Source: an uncultured Eubacteriales bacterium
GTDB taxonomy: Bacteria; Bacillota; Clostridia; Christensenellales; CAG-138
Length of the DNA stretch: 18,407 nt
Direction: 5' to 3'
Assembly (NCBI GenBank): GCA_900550525.1
Contig: URSN01000028.1
Span: 1 to 18,407, forward strand
Shown: positions 8,249 through 18,407 of the stretch, piece by piece
Numbering within the stretch: the stretch's first letter is position 1
Layout: each line of letters starts with the position of its first letter
The notes under the pieces: model-generated
Seen by the model: only the letters and a program-made list of their open reading frames with translations
The model's database searches: none
What the model was told of the DNA's origin: nothing
Position numbers and translations under genes: made by a program

Positions 8249-8560
8249 TCAGCGCCGCGCCGCCTGCGGCGCAGCGCCGGCGCACGCCGCGCCCACGCCA
8301 AGGCCGCACGCCTGCCCGAGCGCATGCATGCTCTCCGCTTCGATCACCGCCGCGCCGCAGCGGCCGCACGCCTCGCGCACGCGGGCCTGGAGCTTCGGCT
8401 CCGCGTCCGCGGCGAGAAAGACCGTGTCCACCGTCCCGGCCTCGAGCGCGCGCAGCACCTGCCGCACGCCGGCCACGAGGATGCGCCTGCCGGCGTACGC
8501 CTTTGCGCCGCCGCAAGCCGGGCAAGGCCGGCAATCGTTTATTTTATCAGCATCCGGCAT
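8249..8560 (-). CDS. L7Ae/L30e-family RNA-binding protein with Cys-rich N-terminus
   Basis: This belongs to the YbxF/RplGB-type L7Ae group, small K-turn RNA-binding proteins associated with ribosomes and commonly encoded before rpsL in Firmicutes. The core covers residues about 25-95: RRILVAGVRQVLRALEAG, then VFLAADAEP, then ALGQACGLGVGAA. The ATG start gives 103 residues; a TTG three codons earlier is possible but is only 2 nt from the GGAGGG. Compared with the roughly 82-residue Bacillus protein it has an N-terminal extension with C10-x2-C13-x2-C16, and a second pair C65-x2-C68 in the core, which might bind metal. Its start overlaps the end of the upstream gene by 14 nt, suggesting translational coupling. 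A GTG at residue 29 is a less likely alternative start. Confidence 0.85.
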   Translation of the reverse strand: MPDADKINDCRPCPACGGAKAYAGRRILVAGVRQVLRALEAGTVDTVFLAADAEPKLQARVREACGRCGAAVIEAESMHALGQACGLGVGAACAGAAPQAARR

Positions 8561-9329
8561 GGTTGTCAATGCCCTCCGCCTGCGCCGCCGCGGGCGCCTC
8601 CTCCCCGTCCGGCGCGGTGCCGAGCCCGCTGCACAGCCGGCTTTTGCTGAACACGAGCTTCACGCCGTCGCGCGCCGGCACCGGGAACCAGCCGCGCGCG
8701 CGCATCCCGGCCACCGTCGGCTGCTCGAGCACGTTCACATACATATCCTGCCCGAACCGCCTGCGCAGCGCCCGGCAGGCGAGCTTGCCGGCCCCGTAGG
8801 CCAGCGCGACGCCGCCGGCCCACAGCACGAACGGCAGATAGGCCGCCGCTCTGGAAAGCGCGCCGCTTGCCTGCGAACCGGCCAGCAGCCACAGCAGCAG
8901 CGCGCCCACGGCGGTCGGCAGCAGCACGGGCAGGTAATCCAGCAGCAGCAGCCGCCTGCGGCAGCGCTGGCACACCGCCAGCTGCACCGGCACCATCGTC
9001 CCGGCCGCGGCGCGCCGCTTGCCGAAGATCAGCCCGCGCTCCATGCGCTCCGGCTCCGGATGCGCCATGTTGAAGATGGCGTAGCCCTGCCGCCGCCCGG
9101 CGGACGCTTCATCCCGGCAGAGGCGGCAGGTGCGCGCCTCGAACAGCTGCGCGATGCCGCCCTCCGGCAGCAGCGTCTCATACAGATCGAGATCGGCGCG
9201 CAGCGTCTCCGGCGTGATGCCGTAATTGGGCCGCATCAGCGGGCACTGCGCGCAGGTGCGCATGTGCAGCAGCTCGCAGTAGCGCGAGCCGTAGAGCGGG
9301 CACTCCCGGTTGTCGATCGTCCTGTCCAT
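8547..9329 (-). CDS. Cys-rich (zinc-ribbon-like) membrane protein with two TM segments, unknown function
   Basis: I do not recognise a named family. The 260-residue product starts with ATG, 7 nt after AGGAGG and 40 nt after the rpoC stop. The N-terminal half carries C10, C18, C26-x2-C29, C68-x2-C71 and C120-x2-C123, eight cysteines arranged like metal-binding knuckles. Two hydrophobic segments follow (about 131-150 and 164-182), then a basic patch RALRRRFG and a short soluble tail with an Ala/Glu-rich end. A Zn-binding cytoplasmic domain tethered to the membrane is the simplest reading. It sits inside the RNA polymerase/ribosomal operon, and its stop lies inside the start of the L7Ae-like gene. 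The normal operon in related bacteria has no gene of this kind here as far as I know. The coding call is firm; the function is not. Confidence 0.85.
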   Translation of the reverse strand: MDRTIDNRECPLYGSRYCELLHMRTCAQCPLMRPNYGITPETLRADLDLYETLLPEGGIAQLFEARTCRLCRDEASAGRRQGYAIFNMAHPEPERMERGLIFGKRRAAAGTMVPVQLAVCQRCRRRLLLLDYLPVLLPTAVGALLLWLLAGSQASGALSRAAAYLPFVLWAGGVALAYGAGKLACRALRRRFGQDMYVNVLEQPTVAGMRARGWFPVPARDGVKLVFSKSRLCSGLGTAPDGEEAPAAAQAEGIDNHAGC

Positions 9330-9369
9330 GCGTGCGCCTCCTCTGCGCGCCGCGCTCCGCGCGCGCCGC

Positions 9370-12897
<3,528 letters not shown>

Positions 12898-12936
12898 GAT
12901 CCAATCTCCCTCCTGGCTTGCAGCCCCGTCCAGGTG

Positions 12937-16695
<3,759 letters not shown>

Positions 16696-16876
16696 CGCGT
16701 TCACCCCTTGCCGATGCGGTCAGGCGCATCATTTTGCTGAATTTTGGTCCGCAGCTCCACCGTGGAGCATGCCCGCTTCCTGTCTTTTCCATTCCGTCCC
16801 GCCCGGTCCGCGCCCCCGCGGCCGGCGGGCTTTTTGGGCATACGCCCACAGTATTTCCATCTTAAGTCAATATTGT

Positions 16877-16905
16877 ATGATAACAGTCCATGCCGCGCTT
16901 GTCAA
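16877..16905 (-). promoter_or_regulatory. Strong sigma-A promoter of the rpoB operon
   Basis: On the minus strand a perfect TTGACA (16905-16900) is 17 nt from TATCAT (16882-16877), with TGT (extended -10) just before it. Transcription would begin near 16870 and give a leader of about 175 nt. The 317-nt gap 16696-17012 holds this promoter, the divergent one for the HD gene, and no gene. I see no ribosomal-protein leader signature in it. Confidence 0.8.
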
Positions 16906-16924
16906 GGAAAATCCGCACAAAATA

Positions 16925-16953
16925 TTGCTATTTCTGCGGCGGCGGTGTAAAAT
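16925..16953 (+). promoter_or_regulatory. Predicted sigma-A promoter of the HD-domain gene
   Basis: TTGCTA and TAAAAT are separated by 17 nt. The start would be near 16960, about 50 nt before the gene. It lies back-to-back with the rpoB promoter, the two -35 boxes being 19 nt apart. Confidence 0.5.
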
Positions 16954-17012
16954 AATTTGGTTGTCCGGTCGTCCGGGCCCCGCACATCCGAACAAGACGG
17001 GAGGTCGTACCC

Positions 17013-17567
17013 ATGAAAACGCGCGAGGAAGCGCTTGCCCTGCTCAAACAGTACAACGACAGCGACGCCCTGCTCAAGCACGCCTACGCCGTGGAGGCCG
17101 TCATGCGCCGCTTTGCGCAGCGCTTTGGCGAGGACGCGGATTACTGGGGCCTGGTCGGGCTGCTGCACGACGTCGATTACCAGCGCTGGCCCGAGGAGCA
17201 CCTGCAGGTCGCGCCGCGCCTGCTCGGCGAGGCCGGCTTTGACGAGGCGTTCATCCGCGCCGTGTGCGCGCACGGCTACGGCCTGTGCACGGACGTGAAG
17301 CCCGAGCTGCCGGTGGAAAAGACGATCTACACCATCGACGAGCTGACGGGGCTCATCACCGCCGCCGCGCTCATGCGCCCGTCGCGCAGCGTGACGGACA
17401 TGGAGGTCAAGAGCGTCAAGAAAAAGTTCAAGGATAAGCACTTCGCCGCCGGCGTGAACCGGGACGTGATCCTCGCCGGGTGCGAGATGCTCGGCATGAC
17501 GCTCGACGAGGTGATCGGGGAGAGCATCGCCGGCATGCGCGACGTGCACGAGGCGCTGGGGCTGTAA
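17013..17567 (+). CDS. HD-domain metal-dependent phosphohydrolase
   Basis: The 184-residue product starts with ATG, 7 nt after GGGAGGT. The HD-superfamily metal ligands are in order: H23 (LLKHAYAVE), H52-D53 (LLHDVDYQRW), H87 (CAHGYG) and D109 (IDELTGL). This resembles the small stand-alone HD hydrolases of COG2316 type, for which a nucleotide or other phosphate ester is the presumed substrate. The true substrate is unknown. There is no signal peptide or membrane segment, so it is cytoplasmic. It is transcribed divergently from rpoB, appears monocistronic and has its own promoter and terminator. It may simply be a neighbour of the rpoB operon. Confidence 0.9.
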   Translation: MKTREEALALLKQYNDSDALLKHAYAVEAVMRRFAQRFGEDADYWGLVGLLHDVDYQRWPEEHLQVAPRLLGEAGFDEAFIRAVCAHGYGLCTDVKPELPVEKTIYTIDELTGLITAAALMRPSRSVTDMEVKSVKKKFKDKHFAAGVNRDVILAGCEMLGMTLDEVIGESIAGMRDVHEALGL

Positions 17568-17576
17568 GCCCCGCCG

Positions 17577-17621
17577 CCCCTCTTTTCCGTGGGGTTCTCC
17601 CCCTCTTTTCCCGTGGGATTC
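17577..17621 (+). repeat. Two-copy tandem repeat, 23-bp period
   Basis: CCCCTCTTTTCCGTGGGGTTC is followed after 23 nt by a close copy with CCCGTGGGATTC. It sits in the 3' untranslated region of the HD gene and codes for nothing obvious. Confidence 0.6.
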
Positions 17622-17650
17622 CCCCATTATTGATCTGCGAATGATCTGCC

Positions 17651-17672
17651 AAGCGGCTCCGGCCGCTTTTTT
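17651..17672 (+). terminator. Intrinsic terminator of the HD-domain gene
   Basis: AAGCGGC (17651-17657), loop TCCG, GCCGCTT (17662-17668) and a run of six T form a classical terminator 84 nt after the stop codon. Confidence 0.85.
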
Positions 17673-17690
17673 GCTGCGCGCAGCCGGAGG

Positions 17691-17750
17691 CCCCGCGCCC
17701 GCGCGGCATGAATGGATACGCCGCCGGTGAGCCCCCGCGCCCGCGCGGCA
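17691..17750. repeat. 18-bp direct repeat in the spacer after the HD gene
   Basis: CCCCGCGCCCGCGCGGCA occurs at 17691-17708 and identically at 17733-17750. Each copy is itself self-complementary (CCGCGC with GCGCGG). The spacer 17568-17877 otherwise holds the terminator, the 23-bp tandem repeat and the promoter of the next gene. Confidence 0.85.
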
Positions 17751-17817
17751 AAAAATGCCTGTCCGCGCGCACAAACCGCCATTTTGGCTGCATCAGACAA
17801 GCCGGTGCGCACATAGG

Positions 17818-17847
17818 GTATAAACATACACGATCCCGTCCATACTC
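17818..17847 (+). promoter_or_regulatory. Possible forespore-sigma (SigG/SigF-like) promoter of the SANT-domain gene
   Basis: GTATA (17818-17822) and CATACTC (17841-17847) are separated by 18 nt. The Bacillus SigG consensus as I recall it (GHATR, N18, CATNHTA) is matched at all but the last base, and GTATA also fits the SigF -35. A sigma-A alternative using TATAAA (17819-17824) lacks a good -35. Confidence 0.4.
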
Positions 17848-17877
17848 GGTGCAACAACATCAGCGAGGTGAGCTTCT

Positions 17878-18407
17878 ATGGAATCCATGTCCCCACAGCA
17901 GACAAAGCGCGCCGCGCGCGCCGGCTGGAGCAGCGGCGAGGACGCACTCCTGTTCGAACGCGCCGCCGCGGCGCAGGCGGCAGGCCGGCCGCTCAAGGCC
18001 GTGTTCGACGACGTGGCGTGCCAGACCGGCCGGCGGCCCAACAGCGTGCGCAACTATTATTACGCCCGCGTCAAGCAGGGCGGCGGCTGCCGGCACGCGC
18101 CCGCCTTCGTGCCCTTTACCGCGCCGGAGACGCGCGCGCTGCTCGAGGCGGTGCTCGCCGCGCAGGCGGCGGGCGAGTCGGTGCGCGCGTGCACGCTGCG
18201 CCTGGGCGGCGGCGACCAGAGCGCCATGCTGCGCTACCAGAACAAATACCGCTCGCTCGTGCGCGGCAAGCCCGCGCTGGTGCGCAGCGTGCTGGAGGAT
18301 ATGGCCGGGCGCGGCGTGCCCGCGGTCGACCCGTACGCCGCCGGCACGGCGCGCCGCAGCGGGCGGCCGCGGCGCAGGGAGCAGCCGCTTGAGCGCGCGG
18401 CGGCGGA
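17878..18407 (+). CDS. SANT/Myb-like (RsfA-type) DNA-binding protein, 3' end outside window
   Basis: The visible 176 codons start with ATG, 7 nt after GAGGTG. Residues 16-66 form a Myb/SANT-like helix-turn-helix: GWSSGEDALLFERA, then RPLKAVFDDVACQTGRRPNSV and RNYYYARVK. This pattern is seen in Clostridia Myb-like regulators and in the Bacillus prespore regulator RsfA. A second, weaker repeat follows at about 80-128 (FTAPETRALLEAVLAAQ, then RYQNKYRSLVRGK). The tail after 150 is Arg/Pro-rich and basic. It probably binds DNA, and a sporulation role is inference from family and the promoter. The target is unknown. Confidence 0.75.
   Translation, partial: MESMSPQQTKRAARAGWSSGEDALLFERAAAAQAAGRPLKAVFDDVACQTGRRPNSVRNYYYARVKQGGGCRHAPAFVPFTAPETRALLEAVLAAQAAGESVRACTLRLGGGDQSAMLRYQNKYRSLVRGKPALVRSVLEDMAGRGVPAVDPYAAGTARRSGRPRRREQPLERAAA

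Noticed and set aside
16805..16840. Hairpin CCCGC/GCGGG followed by CTTTTT on the plus strand
   Set aside because: The stem is short and no plus-strand gene ends upstream; it lies in the rpoB leader on the other strand.
16902..17774. 290-codon minus-strand frame opposite the HD gene
   Set aside because: It is antisense to a gene with all HD metal ligands and spans a terminator and a promoter region.
17868..18392. Plus-strand frame overlapping the SANT-domain gene
   Set aside because: It starts 10 nt earlier in another frame, directly on the ribosome binding site of the real gene, and is almost only Arg/Ala.

Overview
The window is a high-GC chromosomal segment from a member of the Firmicutes (Bacillota), most likely class Clostridia. 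The evidence is the gene order rpoB-rpoC-(L7Ae-like)-rpsL-rpsG-fusA-tuf, Firmicutes-type residues in the RpoB rifampicin cluster, AGGAGG-type ribosome binding sites, and a Clostridia-style SANT/Myb-like regulator at the right edge. That regulator carries a possible forespore-type promoter, which hints at a spore former. Genus cannot be fixed from the sequence alone.

Layout. (1) Positions 1-2966, minus strand: two tandem paralogous secreted surface proteins. The downstream copy is cut by the left edge. They share nearly identical signal peptides and a nearly identical stretch further along, but their beta-helix-like middles differ. The complete copy has an Ig-like domain and an atypical sortase-type C-terminus. 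(2) Positions 2967-3933, no convincing gene: a predicted promoter, a roughly 440-nt leader holding a (GCTT)7 microsatellite and GC-rich repeats, then an AT-rich inverted pair of hairpin modules (REPIN/MITE-like), then the tuf terminator. (3) Positions 3934-16695, minus strand: transcription/translation operon. The order of transcription is rpoB, rpoC, a Cys-rich two-TM membrane protein of unknown function, an L7Ae-like K-turn RNA-binding protein, rpsL, rpsG, fusA, tuf. It has a strong sigma-A promoter before rpoB, a probable internal promoter before rpsL and a strong terminator after tuf. (4) Positions 16696-17012: divergent promoter region. (5) Plus strand: an HD-domain phosphohydrolase (17013-17567) with a terminator, a repeat-bearing spacer, and the 5' part of a SANT/Myb-like DNA-binding protein running off the right edge.

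How it works together: the central block makes the two large RNA polymerase subunits, two 30S proteins, the two main elongation factors and an L7Ae-type accessory RNA-binding protein as one growth-linked unit. The unexplained member is the Cys-rich membrane protein between rpoC and the L7Ae gene, whose stop overlaps the L7Ae start. The left end looks like a variable cell-surface locus: paralogues with patchy homology, a tetranucleotide repeat in the predicted leader, and a mobile-looking repeat upstream.
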